NCBI GenBank assembly: GCA_037176845.1
Contig: JAYKXP010000038.1
Location: forward strand, 310,001 to 374,000
DNA: 64,000 bases
Direction of reading: 5' to 3'
Source: Paramarasmius palmivorus
Taxonomy: Eukaryota > Basidiomycota > Agaricomycetes > Agaricales > Marasmiaceae
Shown here: positions 23,943-35,125 of the stretch, piece by piece
How the letters are laid out: every line of letters starts with the position of its first letter
Numbering within the stretch: position 1 is the stretch's first letter
Made by a program: the position numbers and the translations under genes
Notes under the pieces: generated by a model
Seen by the model: the letters and a program-made list of their open reading frames with translations, nothing else
Told to the model about the DNA's origin: nothing
The model's database searches: none

Positions 23943-25942
23943 TTAACGCTTGATACCTTCCAACCAACTCTCCCACTCTCTCATCAACTGAGCCAACTCG
24001 TGACTTCCTTCCCTTCCCTGCTTGTCATCAGCAGGCCGATCCTCTATATGATCGGTCCCTGCATGAGCGTCGCCATTGGCCACGCCGTTTTCACTACCCA
24101 CACGACTATAGTCCTTCTTGACCCCATACACCCCCTCACCCAACGCCCTTCTCACAAAAGGTACCCACATCTTAAAGAACACCTCCCCAACAGCTAGCGC
24201 AACACGTTCCTCCTGACTCGGCCCTGAATCCACACTCTCTTCATCTTCTTGAACATACCCATTCGCAGCCTTCGACTTCAACGCTGGATCCTCAAATACA
24301 CACTTAATGTACGCCGAAAGCGCCTGTCCGCACCGAACAACTTCTTTATCTAGCACATTCTGCAGGTCTTTGAGGATAGCAGTGGGTGCTATGAGACGTA
24401 GATTGTTGAACGTGGTGAGAATGGCGTTGGTGTGAATCGCTAGGGGTGGATAGGTGGACAGGATCGGAGGCGGAACGTGAGATGGCTGTTCGCGGATTTC
24501 TGTAGGGGCAGAGGCGGAGGCGAGGCTACTGCTGTCTGGATGATCAGCCACTTCGATGGGACCGTCATTGGACTAGGAACAGTCTTGTTTCCAGAAGTAA
24601 CCACAGAAAGGCGCTTTGGAGTCGGCGCAGTGGTTCGTGAGCCAGTTTTCTCGGTGAGTTTGTCTATCCAAGCTTGGGAGTGTTTTGAGAGTTCGTCGGT
24701 GACAATGGAGGAGACGGCCTCGGAGAAAAGCCCGCTGAGAATGCCACGAAAGTCCATGCCTATCCGTGCGAACGAGTTGCAGCAGAAGGTGAGTGGTTTG
24801 AGAATGGATTGCATTAAAGGGAGCGGTACACGCGAGAGAGTGAGCTTGGGTGATAGAAGTGGTATGAGATGTGTTTCGAGATTGTGAAGGGTATAAGTCG
24901 TTATTAGGGTTTGTACTCTCCATAATAAGGTAGTGGATGTATTTGTGGTGGACTTTTTGGCACTATCTGAGGTGAGATGGTCGAGGAAGATGGAGGTATA
25001 TTGCGCCACGATATCCGACACTTCCTTCCTCCACAAATCGATGTACCGCCGGAGATGCTCTGCTAGGTCCGACCTATCCTTCTCCTGAAGTGCCCCTGCC
25101 CCGACCAACCGCATTATGTCCCGTTTACAACTATCCAAGGCGGCGACCAAACATTGCTCACGCCCTGCAAGGAATGCCAGCGCCAGCTGCTCCTCAGCAT
25201 GAACACTATATTCGTCCGAACCATCGTTCGAAGTGGATCGAAATGCATCCATCTTCCGTATGAAGTTGACGGCCTTCCATAACGCTGGAAGTTTACGATT
25301 GGGCTCATGAAGCGTAGCTAGTAAGGCAAGAAGCATATGGTCCATGGAATTTTGGACCTCAGACATCACTGATGCGAGTATGAGCGGCGGTGTTCTGGAA
25401 GGTGTGGAGTACGAGGCTGATATTGATTTTGCATGTGCCGCCAGGGAAAGAGGCTTCGGAGAAGTATCCGTTGCGAACGCATGTGTCGATGAGGAGAGGT
25501 ATATCGAGTAAGTCGCGTATCTTGTCATGTTGTTCGAGTACAACACGAGCTTTTCTCCGTTCACTCAGGACATTGTCTGTGTGTTCCCGCCATGTTGTCG
25601 AGCTTTCCTCGAGTGCTGGTAAGCTCTGATTTATGAGAGCGTCCAAAGACGAAGAGAAGTCCCTGAGAGAGGAAGTGAGAGCAGATGTGGTCGTGTGGAG
25701 AGAGATGAATGTTGGGTATGACGTGTGGGTAAGAGACGTGAGGCTGGAGGTGAGATGGTGCGATTGTGTTGCAGAAGGCTCGGTTCTGACAGAAGAGTCG
25801 AGAGTGGTAATGAAGTGAGGTGATTTAGATATTCCTGCGAGGCCGGGGTCGTCACTGACGAGCTGAACAATTCTGCCAGCGTAATGCCAACACCTTCCGA
25901 GTCTTCGGGAACATGGTCTCTACCTGTCACAGTTTCTGCCAT
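23943..25942 (-). CDS. COG8: Conserved oligomeric Golgi complex subunit 8 (Dor1 family)
   Basis: Lobe B subunit of the COG tether, needed for retrograde vesicle docking at the Golgi. Seen in order: 'MAETVTGRDHVPEDSEG'; 'YLNHLTSLPLSTLLSEPSLL'; 'HTSYPTFISLH'; 'HDKIRDLLDIPLLIDTCVRN' followed by 'GYFSEA', the best-conserved block of the family; 'LSLAAHAKSISASYS'; 'MSEVQNSMDHMLLALL'; 'FCCNSFARIGMDFRGIL'; and 'SYPPLA'-type 'STYPPLAIHTNAILTTFNN' near the C-terminus, ending EGIKR at 23943. The reading frame breaks at three places: between 'SEPSLL' and 'HTSYPTF' (25744-25790, one base short), after 'YFSEA' (one C too many at 25452-25453), and near 24573-24601 (a 29-nt GT-AG segment, or an indel). Order and spacing of conserved blocks are otherwise normal, pointing to sequence errors rather than loss of the gene. 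Confidence 0.9.
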
Positions 25943-28595
25943 GTATTATGGCAATTCAAATAGTATTCCTGTCTTTTTCAAGGTCAATTAGACATACTTT
26001 TGCAGAATATAAAAGATAGGACATTACAGGACATCCACCGTCACCCTTGGCCGTCGGTGGTAGTGGTGAGAACACAAAGTGAGCCAGGGACTGGTGCATG
26101 GCCCGGCGTCTACGCGTCTAGGACTTGCTCCTCACCCTCATGTAAATGAAGGCTTCAAGTCGAATTCATCCTTGAATTCAACCCCTGGCTTCACACCAGC
26201 TGCAGCACGTCGCAGAGACTAGATTCATGGGTAAATTTCTCGGGTCTGCAAGCCTGAGGACCAATGCGTCTCATCCAACATGACTGCCAAGGGTTACTTA
26301 CCGGAACCTTTTTCAAATCCAGGAAGTCCAAGGCTACCTCCGCTCTATCTCATCAGTAGAATAACCAGAAGGTCTGGGCATCTTGTCTGCAAGAAGATTC
26401 CAGCTATAGGTGTGCCTAGTGCAGCCGTACTCCGGAATTCGAAGCGAGCCAGAGACTGTCAAGGCGCCTGTAGCATTTACGATTTCTATTAGTATCAGTG
26501 ATGTGGAACCAGACGGAACTAGAGAAGGGATATTGGGGTGAGTCTCTCCCTTCTGGAAATGTTTCCCATCCGGCTGAGAACCGCATGTATAACAGGTGTT
26601 TCTTTGGCATCACATCTATCAGAATATATTTTCTTAGCCCAAACAGCTGTCTCTCTCGTTGTGCTATACACGAATATCATGCCGCAATCGCCATGCCGCG
26701 TCCAATGATAGAATTTCTGCACCGCCAGAATCATGAATGATATATGCACCACCTCAATATCTCCCAAGTTGTATTCTTGATGAGATCACTCGTGTTGTAC
26801 CTGGAACCTGGAACGCGCAAAGCCCGTAGATGAATGATCCATATGGCTTGGAATGTGCTTTTCTCCTGCAAGCACCACATACGGTCTGGCACACTTCAGC
26901 AGCCACGATGATGATTCATGTCAATCAGCATCTTTCTATCTCTGGTCTCAACTCTGACATGAGAAGACAGGTTGTCAAGGTGTGCGCGGCACCGCTAGAA
27001 CCCTGGATATGTCTGTATGTCTGGAAGTTGGAGCTCTCCTTGAGTAGTTTGAGGTAAGCCTCCACATTAAGCTCCCGGTGGATACCCCAAACTCAACGGT
27101 TATATTCAGGTGTCGGGAGTAATCAAAAAACACGATGCAGACTCAATGTCGTGTTTCGCCACACGCGCATGCAGTGGCGTTTATTGTCGAACGTTACCCC
27201 CTTGTATAGCAGGAAGAGGGTCACTTCAGAAAGGCTCAAAGCCACTGAAATCGTTAACTTTACTATAGGCATGCTCGGAGTCGTTTTAGTACCCGGTTGC
27301 ATTGACATCGAATACCGGCGAGCTAAAACGACAATCGAGTGAGTGCTAGTCCACCAGTGCCAATCAGCTCTGCTCGTGCCAACCTGGTCTAGGTCCCGCG
27401 GATGCGCCACCCGTCCATGTTAGGTCTTGAACATACGCGTTCTCCGCAATTTGGAAAGTTGAATTGGGTTTTAGGACGTTTGCTCCATACTAGTCGGAAA
27501 TCAGACAAATGCCTGGGTCAGGACAACTTAGGAGAGCATTGTCCTTGCTATGTCCCTCATCGTGCTATCTACCCCTTGCAAATAACGTTACTTCGTTCGC
27601 TCGCTCCCGTAGTCTAACGCTATTAGACCTTGCCACCAAATGCCTACAGACGTCGTGCCGCCTTGGAGGTCAGTCTATTCTGACTGATGTCAAACAAAAG
27701 TCTAATGTGACTTTGTCTCAATACACACTATAGACATTTATTCATTAGCCCTCAATTTGAATGCAACAGTCTCCGGGGTATGTTGTCATGATACGCTCAG
27801 TAACACCAAGCGGTGAACTCGTCAGACTGTGGGTACGTCCTTTTCAATCGGAAGCGGAGAGCAAGATCCTCGTCTTCTAAATTTCATTGTGAGTATTGAA
27901 ATCTCACCGGTTTGGCCGGAATACTCAGTGTTACTGGTACGTAGACGTACGTTTGGTATACGATTTCTTCCCTGAGGCGATTGAATCTGGATCTCCGACA
28001 ACCTGGCAACGAAATCAATGGACTTACCGGTGTTGGTTTGCCTCTTCTCCCGGAAATCAAAATGGACTGAGTGCACCCTATGTATTCTATGAAGAAGTCG
28101 CGAATGATTTCGAGGCATCGAAGTCCCCAAAAGAGTGAGTCTTACCCTCAAGTATCTGGACAACCGTTGCTTTGACTCTGGATCAACAATTGGCAGTCGA
28201 ATGATCTAATTCCGATGACGCTTTTGCAAATTCCAGGGCCAACAACTTGTAATCATTACACCTCAATGAACTCACACCTGAACACAGATTTCACCTTTGC
28301 ACATCCCGGGCACCGATGCCAGATCCAACCCAGATGCCTGCGAAAACCGACGGTTGTGTTCTCGTCTCCGAAAACATCTCCGTGGGTCTATATGGCATGA
28401 AGGAGAAGTAGGGAGGAGCCTCCTGACGGTCTTGGGGGCCCCAACTTCGGCTTATGGTATGTTTTGGGTCGACCGAAAGGCATCCAAGAGGCCTGGCTTC
28501 AGTGGATTACCCAAAATGTCAACGCTCTTACTCTTTTTGGATCTGTTTCCCGCTCACTCACACCCGCCATGACGATGATTCCGACGCGCGCCGTG
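25943..28595. other. Gene-poor region with no supported gene
   Basis: About 2.6 kb in which no frame exceeds about 115 codons and no family motif was recognised. Some fragments look weakly coding, for example plus-strand 'SPTTWQRNQWTYRCWF' near 27990-28035 and 'NFGLWYVLGRPKGIQEAW' near 28443-28496, each near GT/AG signals. They could be exons of an unrecognised or decayed gene, but I could not link them. No terminal repeats of a transposon were found by eye. Confidence 0.4.
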
Positions 28596-29159
28596 TCAAT
28601 TATGTAGACACGTCTCTGGAGTTTCGGTTTTACCTCGGGTATTGCAAGGCGTCCCGTCCCAGATCTCGGAAAAAGAAAACCCTTCGGTTTGCGCCATGCT
28701 TTCGAGACCGTGGGCTTGTCGGCGGGAGAGCGTGACAAAGTCGCCTATCACAGTACTCCATTCCTCCATAACCCTGGTTGATTCCTGAAAATACTTACGC
28801 TTTCTGACTCCAGCTCTCCATTTCTGTATACTTCCCTGCGGTGTTCCCTGGAGTTCCGCATAGGCTTCTACAGCCGAGTCACCTCCGTTTAGCGCTGTGT
28901 CCAGTTTCACAGAGAAGTTCCGTCGACAGAACTTCTCCTCAGAGCATTCTTCGCTTGTGTTTGCGTTTCCCCGACGAATCGGCCAGGTCCCCGTTAGCAA
29001 CAGCCCCAGCTCATAATTATCACCTCTTGGAATAATCTTGGAAACGCCCTTCCGCTCGCATTTTCGGAGAAGAGAAAAAAATGATGTAAAATGGAATATT
29101 TGTCGCGCTGATACAGGGTGATTTGAATGGGTACATGTTGTTCCCGCTGTATTGTACAA
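28596..29159 (-). CDS. Doubtful ORF, 187 codons
   Basis: Open minus-strand frame from ATG 29159 to a stop at 28596. It is Cys-, Arg- and Gly-containing, with segments such as 'NYELGLLLTGTWPIRRGN' and 'STRVMEEWSTVIGDFVTLS' that could be protein. No recognised domain, signal peptide or paralogue in the window. It sits alone in a gene-poor stretch, so it may be chance or one exon of something longer. Confidence 0.2.
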   Translation of the reverse strand: MYNTAGTTCTHSNHPVSARQIFHFTSFFSLLRKCERKGVSKIIPRGDNYELGLLLTGTWPIRRGNANTSEECSEEKFCRRNFSVKLDTALNGGDSAVEAYAELQGTPQGSIQKWRAGVRKRKYFQESTRVMEEWSTVIGDFVTLSRRQAHGLESMAQTEGFSFSEIWDGTPCNTRGKTETPETCLHN

Positions 29160-30029
29160 CTTTACAAACTTTTGTAGTCAGTAGAGGCCGCAATCCAAAC
29201 ACTCAGTGCTGTCAGTGACAGCAACTTGAACCGCCGGATCTCCCGTTCCACCGTCTGCTGCGTGTATGGACACAGCACCCGCGGGATGTTGTTTTAAACT
29301 TGTATACAGGTACATAGACCTATATGCTGTCTATAGACCCGGTGGTACCTGTAAATCCGTTGGCTGTGTTATAATTAAGTGCGCTCACCGCTCATCAAAC
29401 AGCGGTTTCAAGTGAGGTCAGACAGACACCTAGAACACTGAAGTGTCCAACGAGGCTGAGCACCACCAAATCAAAACATTAAAACGAATGATTCGATTGT
29501 CAGCGACAAAACTATGCAACTACATGACAGCAAAGCAAGAAATCCGAATCCTATCGAAAGTCGAAGAACTACCATCCTCCATCCCCGGGTCTAAAAGTAA
29601 TATCCAGGAAGAACAGGTAACAATAAAGCCTATCGCGATATGTAATAATGAACGAAATAAGAGTAGTGATGTGCTTGTGGTATAGCTAAAGTGAGATAAT
29701 AATGTAAGAGACCGTCGTAAAGTCGCGTGTCGCGAAATTAGATAGTACTGACACGATACTTGGGATGAGGATGCATGAACGAAGACCAGTGATGATGATG
29801 ATGATGCTTGTGACAAATCGACAATGCCGAGACTGGAAAGGGATAGGATACATGGTTGAAGGGGCGTGAGTGGTCGTAAGTGCTTGAGATATGATACAGT
29901 GCAGCTTGTTCGACAGAAGCAGATTATGAGAGGGCGTAAAAGAAGGGTAGATTGAGAAGATCGAAAGGAGCAGTGATAGCGAACGTGCTTATGCCAAATG
30001 ACCAGCCCTCTGTAATGAAGAAATGATTA
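29160..30029. other. Intergenic region with small inverted repeats
   Basis: No supported gene. It contains a 15-bp palindrome (GCTGTCA-G-TGACAGC, 29208-29222) and an inverted repeat with 8-bp arms ACAGGTAC and GTACCTGT at 29306-29352. The right half (29440-30020) is purine-rich and probably the 3' flank of the F-box gene that ends at 30030. Confidence 0.45.
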
Positions 30030-31367
30030 TTAAACGGTCAACGAGATCACAGAAGGAGCACGTACAACGATAGAACGGAAGGCTCGGATATCTTGTGTCA
30101 ACTCCAGATCAATTCCACGCAAGGCACACGTCGTCTTCAAAGAAGCCAGCTGTCTGTGAAGCTCGCCTCCATTCCACATATGAACTGTCACAGCCGTAAG
30201 CGACTGCCTCGTCTTGATGATGTCAAGGATAGACTGGAGCTGGGTATCCTTGTTGAGTCCGAATGCGACCCTTTCGAGCTCTTCAGGAAGATTTTTGTAA
30301 ACTCCGGTGCTGGACAAGGCATCCTCGACGCTGTACCGCTTGAGCTTCTCGCATCTGCGAAGTGCACGTGAGGCTTCACGGCTGCAGGTTGGAAGCACGA
30401 TAGACTCAAGGGTTTCGCGGTGCGTGTCGATAAGGTATTCGAGAACTATGGGAGAAAGTTCGCGTTCGAATTCGAGGATTCGAAGGGAGTCGGATGAGTT
30501 ATGGAGGAGCCATTTGAAGAAGTCAACCGACGGCGAAGTTTGGAAGTTCGTTCGAAGGCTCGACAGAGCACACGGGAAAGGTTCGGAGGCAGGGTCAGGA
30601 AGCTCGGGGGCAGTCCCGCTAATGACGAGAGACTTTAATGATGGCCAAACGCCGAGCAGCTGAAAGAGTGATTGGCTGTTCTCTGACCAGTTGCGGAAAC
30701 AGAGGGAAGAGATGCGTGGGCCGGATCTGAGGAGTGCAAGGGTTTCCTCATCAAACGAGGGGGCAGAGCGTCGCATACGAAGGACATCGGGTGAGCCGAC
30801 GATGTCGCTGCCGGGAGCACCACAGCCGTAAAGTGCGATGCTGAGCTCGTGAAGGTTGGGGCAGAGGATGACGGCGTGAGCAAAGGTTTTTTGGGAAAGG
30901 CCAAATGGCTGGTTGTGGTCAATTGACGCGCGCATACTGAACACGGCACCTCCGAGCACGCGACCACGCTCGGTTGCAGGATCGACTGCATCTTTGAAAG
31001 CTAAACAGGCTGTTTGTGTGTTGAGGGTGACATGCCTGAACAGCTGCTTCTGAGCCGGCATTGACCACTCTCGGCACACCAATGAACACGACTTGAGAAA
31101 AGTTGAGCGTTCTTCAAGATCGGCACCGTCACATGCGACGTCCATGATATTCATTACAATTTCGAGGGGCATTCGGGTCATGGAGTTGGAGGAAGTAGGA
31201 ATAGGACGATGAGGGATTGGGCGGGAAGAGTGAGGAATCGTCAGGTCGAAAGACACATTGTGCTCAACGCTCTGCTTGGGCATTCTCAACCAAAATTTAG
31301 CTGTGAAAAGTTGAATAATACTCACCGAAGAGCTGGAGAGGTCATGGAACAAGTTGAAGATGCCCAT
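30030..31367 (-). CDS. F-box protein, about 430-445 aa
   Basis: Probable SCF adaptor. The F-box lies near residues 65-110: 'RMPLEIVMNIMDVACDG', then 'FLKSCSLVCREWSMPAQKQL' and 'LFRHVTL', the classic F-box pattern (P-E-hydrophobic, later C-x-V-C-x-W). A leucine-rich, solenoid-like C-terminal half follows ('LCPNLHELSIALYGCG', 'GVWPSLKSLVISGTAPEL', 'RRCEKLKRYSVEDALSS'). The frame is open from ATG 31367 (MGIFNLFHDLSSSS) to the stop at 30030. A GTGAGT right after 'SSSS' suggests an early intron of about 40 nt before 'MPKQSVEHNV', although the frame also reads through, so translation may start at 31367 or at the later Met. Of a different F-box subtype from the 21.7 and 43.7 kb genes. A TATA box lies just upstream. 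Confidence 0.85.
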   Translation of the reverse strand: MGIFNLFHDLSSSSVSIIQLFTAKFWLRMPKQSVEHNVSFDLTIPHSSRPIPHRPIPTSSNSMTRMPLEIVMNIMDVACDGADLEERSTFLKSCSLVCREWSMPAQKQLFRHVTLNTQTACLAFKDAVDPATERGRVLGGAVFSMRASIDHNQPFGLSQKTFAHAVILCPNLHELSIALYGCGAPGSDIVGSPDVLRMRRSAPSFDEETLALLRSGPRISSLCFRNWSENSQSLFQLLGVWPSLKSLVISGTAPELPDPASEPFPCALSSLRTNFQTSPSVDFFKWLLHNSSDSLRILEFERELSPIVLEYLIDTHRETLESIVLPTCSREASRALRRCEKLKRYSVEDALSSTGVYKNLPEELERVAFGLNKDTQLQSILDIIKTRQSLTAVTVHMWNGGELHRQLASLKTTCALRGIDLELTQDIRAFRSIVVRAPSVISLTV

Positions 31368-31424
31368 TGTGGTGACTAGACCTGCGAAGAGAACGACGGC
31401 AAGAAAATGAAGTCCATTCGGCTG

Positions 31425-31432
31425 TATTTATA
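31425..31432 (-). promoter_or_regulatory. TATA box (TATAAATA) of the minus-strand F-box gene
   Basis: TATAAATA on the minus strand, 58 bp upstream of ATG 31367, at the usual distance for a short leader. Confidence 0.6.
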
Positions 31433-34400
31433 GGAAACGAGTCGACAAGACTCATTACAGTGCCCCCGATCGGAATCTTTGAGGTTGAAACAAAAAGAAA
31501 ATACGCCGTTAGAAACCTTACATGGCCGTGCGAAGACCCACTCTTCTGGATATCTCCTTCCTTATCCCCTCCGAACGATCTGGTCCCACGCCATCCAATC
31601 TCTCCGTTCAACCCCCTCGACCTACGCGCCACTTTTCGTTCCTTACCACCCATGTTTCCATAGCTATATCGCTTCGACCTCTTCCAGCTTCTTCCATGAA
31701 CCAACATATCCTCGTTCTTCTCTCTGAATTCGTGCATCATCATTGTCTCAGCGACCGGATCCTAACGGGTCTTACGAGTCGTATTACAGTTATCTTATTG
31801 TTCTTTTTTACGACAACAGTCAGCATACTGCATAAGGTATTTTGTCACTCGTGCAGCCCTTCACAGCTTGAATCACTCCTAGATCTCCGTCGCATTGTCG
31901 ATAATCTGTATCATCATCCGTGCTGCGCTCCATGCTCCGCTCCTGCCGCATAGTGATGGCATCGCCGTTGCCAGAGGTGGTTGCCGACGTGCTCGAGTCA
32001 GACGCTAAGCCAGAGTCCATTGTGCCTCATTGTGGCGAGGCAGTGCACCATGTTGAAAACATGCCCCTCCGGCGCCTGGCCCGACATACAATGTTACGAT
32101 GTTTTCCATAAAATTTTGACGTGAGTATGTAAATTGTTCAAACGCCCATCGTTCACGCATGTTGGGGATATCCGGCAAAACGTCCCAGGTCGTGTTTCTC
32201 AAACTATATGTTGCTTGACTCGAGTCGCTTACGCTCGCTTGATGGCCCACGCTTGAGTCGGGATTATGATTGGTCTGAGTGACTCGGGCCAAAGCGCGTG
32301 AAAATGGGCGCCAAGTGTGACATAAGGTCTTTTTCGAGTGCTCTCAACAAAAAGCTTAACATTTATCCCCATCAGTAAATCGACGTTCGGACCTACCCAA
32401 TCAACAGCCACACCTAATAGTAGACCAACACGCGCCAACGTCAAGACTCGGACATTCTGACGTGTACTTCCGCGAACAGCTGGTTGGAACTGTCGTCGGA
32501 TGGTCTAACAGGACTCTCTCGTTCGGTACTACGCCTCCAAATTGTCGCGGATGAACGCTAGAAGCATCTATTCTTTCGCTTCCAAGACTTTGCGAAACAA
32601 TACAGTGGTTATCGATTGATTTGGGCGGGGCGGGATCCGGTCATCAGCCCCACGCCGACGAGCTTTTCCATATGAAAACATTGGGCTCTGGGCTCAGGTG
32701 AACAACACAGATATCATCAGCGTCATTTCATTCCTCGAATTCCTTTGTCTTCTCTACTCATTCGGCCACCGGTCCCGCCTACCCCAGGGAAACGGAAGCG
32801 GGTCTTTTCTATTCACATATTCACACTCCCTTGTCTCACTCCTATAGGCTACAGAACCACCAGCTCTCATTCGCTCCCACTCATTGAGGTAAAGAGTATT
32901 TGGGTTTCCCATTCCCCCGCTCCTCGTCGTATGACTGAAACCATTCATAGTTCTTCGGGTACAAATCCAGCCAACCACAGCCCACGAATGGCACCCTGCG
33001 CGTGGTTCTTTCTGGATAGGGGAGGCCACCGTGGGCAATCTACCAATCGTAGCACGTTTCTCGACGTTCACCCCGTTGAGTACGGCGCTCACACTCATTC
33101 TGAAGGTTCTTTTACGGCAACTCACTTTCATGTTCTATTATGGCAAGTGTTCTCGATGCTCAGGGCCATCCCGCTGTTTTCAGGAAGATGTCGCTTCCGC
33201 TGAAATATCATTGAGGGCTTCGCTCTTCTTGGGCTTGTATCGGATGGGGTACATGTTTCGTACTCCTTTCATTCTGTCGGAATGCTCGAATTCTACAAGA
33301 GTTCTCTGCTATAGGCTTCGATCTGAGAGCGTATACAGCAGTCGTTCAATTTCACAAGAACGGGTCATCTGCGGGACGGAATTGCCTAATCTTATCTTCA
33401 CCTTTCATCAAAGGGTGAGTTCTCACCTACCGTTAATATCATCTTGTGGCTTGTTGATGACCCGTGGCATGACCCTATCATCCAAGCTGCTTTTCTTAAA
33501 ACGGAGAGCATCAGACGCCACACAATATAGTAAACCGTTTTCCTACGACCATCGCATGTCTACAAACTCAAGCCTGAAAGGGTGTCTCTGCCGCAGCTTC
33601 ATTTCGTCATGCCCGAGGTGTGGTATAGCATAATGCGGCTTCTCATTTCGAGATAAAGAATTCCAGCCTCGCTTTCGCCGATTCCGATGGATCAGGTTGA
33701 AACGGCGCGCCCAGCAAATAGAACGTCTCCTTCTGGTGGTTGATGAAGCTCTGAAGGACGAACACGTTTTGGGGGAGATGCGGGGTCGCCGATATTAATT
33801 TTGCGACTATGAGTGATTTACGGAGACTGATGTCCCTCATTTCGCGGTCAGACTTCCATGGACGTGTCTTGGGTGAATGATATAAAGCCTATCAGCACCT
33901 ACAAAGATCCGTCGTAATCTCTCTTCGAGCTTCAGGGTTTTAGCTTTTGTGTATTCGTCCGAGGACATGTCATTTATGAGACTGCATCCGTCATCATAAG
34001 TATTGATGCTTGGTATACGCTCACGAGTCCTCGTTAAAGTTCGCGAGTTACTGCTTTGAGATTTCAGGGTAGGTGGCGAAGGGATGTGTGGCTAGAGGAG
34101 TTACAGGATCCTACATCAAGCTAGCACTAGAATACAGCGTGGGTCTCTAAATGCAGTTTGATTTCAAGCTGAAGGTCCCATTGAAAGCTCCCGGTCGAAG
34201 CAGAGCAAGTAAGTGACAGGTATTACTGTGTAAGTATTCTAGAACTGGGCCATTCCTAATGGCTGTCGTGCTATACTTAGATGTCCTTTGGGTGGCGCCA
34301 GCCTCAAAGCAAAGCCAACCAGAGCTAGTGATCGCCGCCATCGTTTGCTCGAGGCGCTAAACCCGAACATCTAATTAAGGGCAAGTGGGGCTGCTATGAC

Positions 34401-35125
34401 AATCATTCAACGGAAACCGTGAAACGTTTTACGCCAGGCAAGGACGCGGCCTCGGTGAAACCATTTCAGCGTAAACGACGCCTTGAACTAGCCGCTAAGA
34501 TCTTTATAAATCCTGTCGGTTCGAGGCCAGAAATGACATATAAGGGAGCTTGATTGAAGGCTGGAATGGGAGGCTCGGGATCACGACACGTACAATAGTA
34601 GTTCGACCCTTGAGCCGGACCCTTGACTCTTTGAGCTCAATGGGCATTCGTGAAAGCCAGCCAATCCCGCCAATTTTAACTAAGCGTTTGCTGACTCCTC
34701 CATTCTTGAATGACGTGGACGGAATTTGGTGGTCGAGTCGGCTGACGGGGACCTTTCCTCCGGCGATATTTGTTGAAGAAATCCCCGGAGGGCGCATTTG
34801 CATGTGTTCAGAAGGAGCAGGGCCTGAACTCGTTTTTTCGCGAAGCACACATCATTCCAAGAGAACCAAGGTAGCGAGAGTAATGTGTCAAAATTGAGCC
34901 CCGAAATATTCGTAAATCAAGAATAGCACTCGAAGCAGCTTCGAGCAATGGAAGCGCCCTCAGGCTGGGTTTGATCGAGGACAGCAATGGTGTGGAGGAA
35001 CGGCAAAAGTGTTGTACAGTACTGTTACACCACAGCTAGGTGAGGGACACGAGGTCCATGGACCAGGTTCAAGTGACTTCACTGCCACCTTCACTCAACG
35101 CACGGACCTCTCAACACTACCCCTC
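31433..35125. other. Long region without a firm gene
   Basis: About 3.7 kb. Two stretches may contain exons. (1) Plus strand about 32930-33630: frames overlap with protein-like fragments such as 'MTETIHSSSGTNPANHSP', 'EISLRASLFLGLYRMGYMF' and 'ILWLVDDPWHDPIIQAAFL', with GT/AG sites between, but no joined model holds. (2) Minus strand 33840-33643: 'QNVFVLQSFINHQKETFYLL' then 'GAPFQPDPSESAKARLEFF' reads like a terminal exon. Also a 115-codon frame at 34550-34897 with an equally long antisense frame. None has a recognised family, so no gene is called. The right end includes the promoter of the RS-rich gene. Confidence 0.35.
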
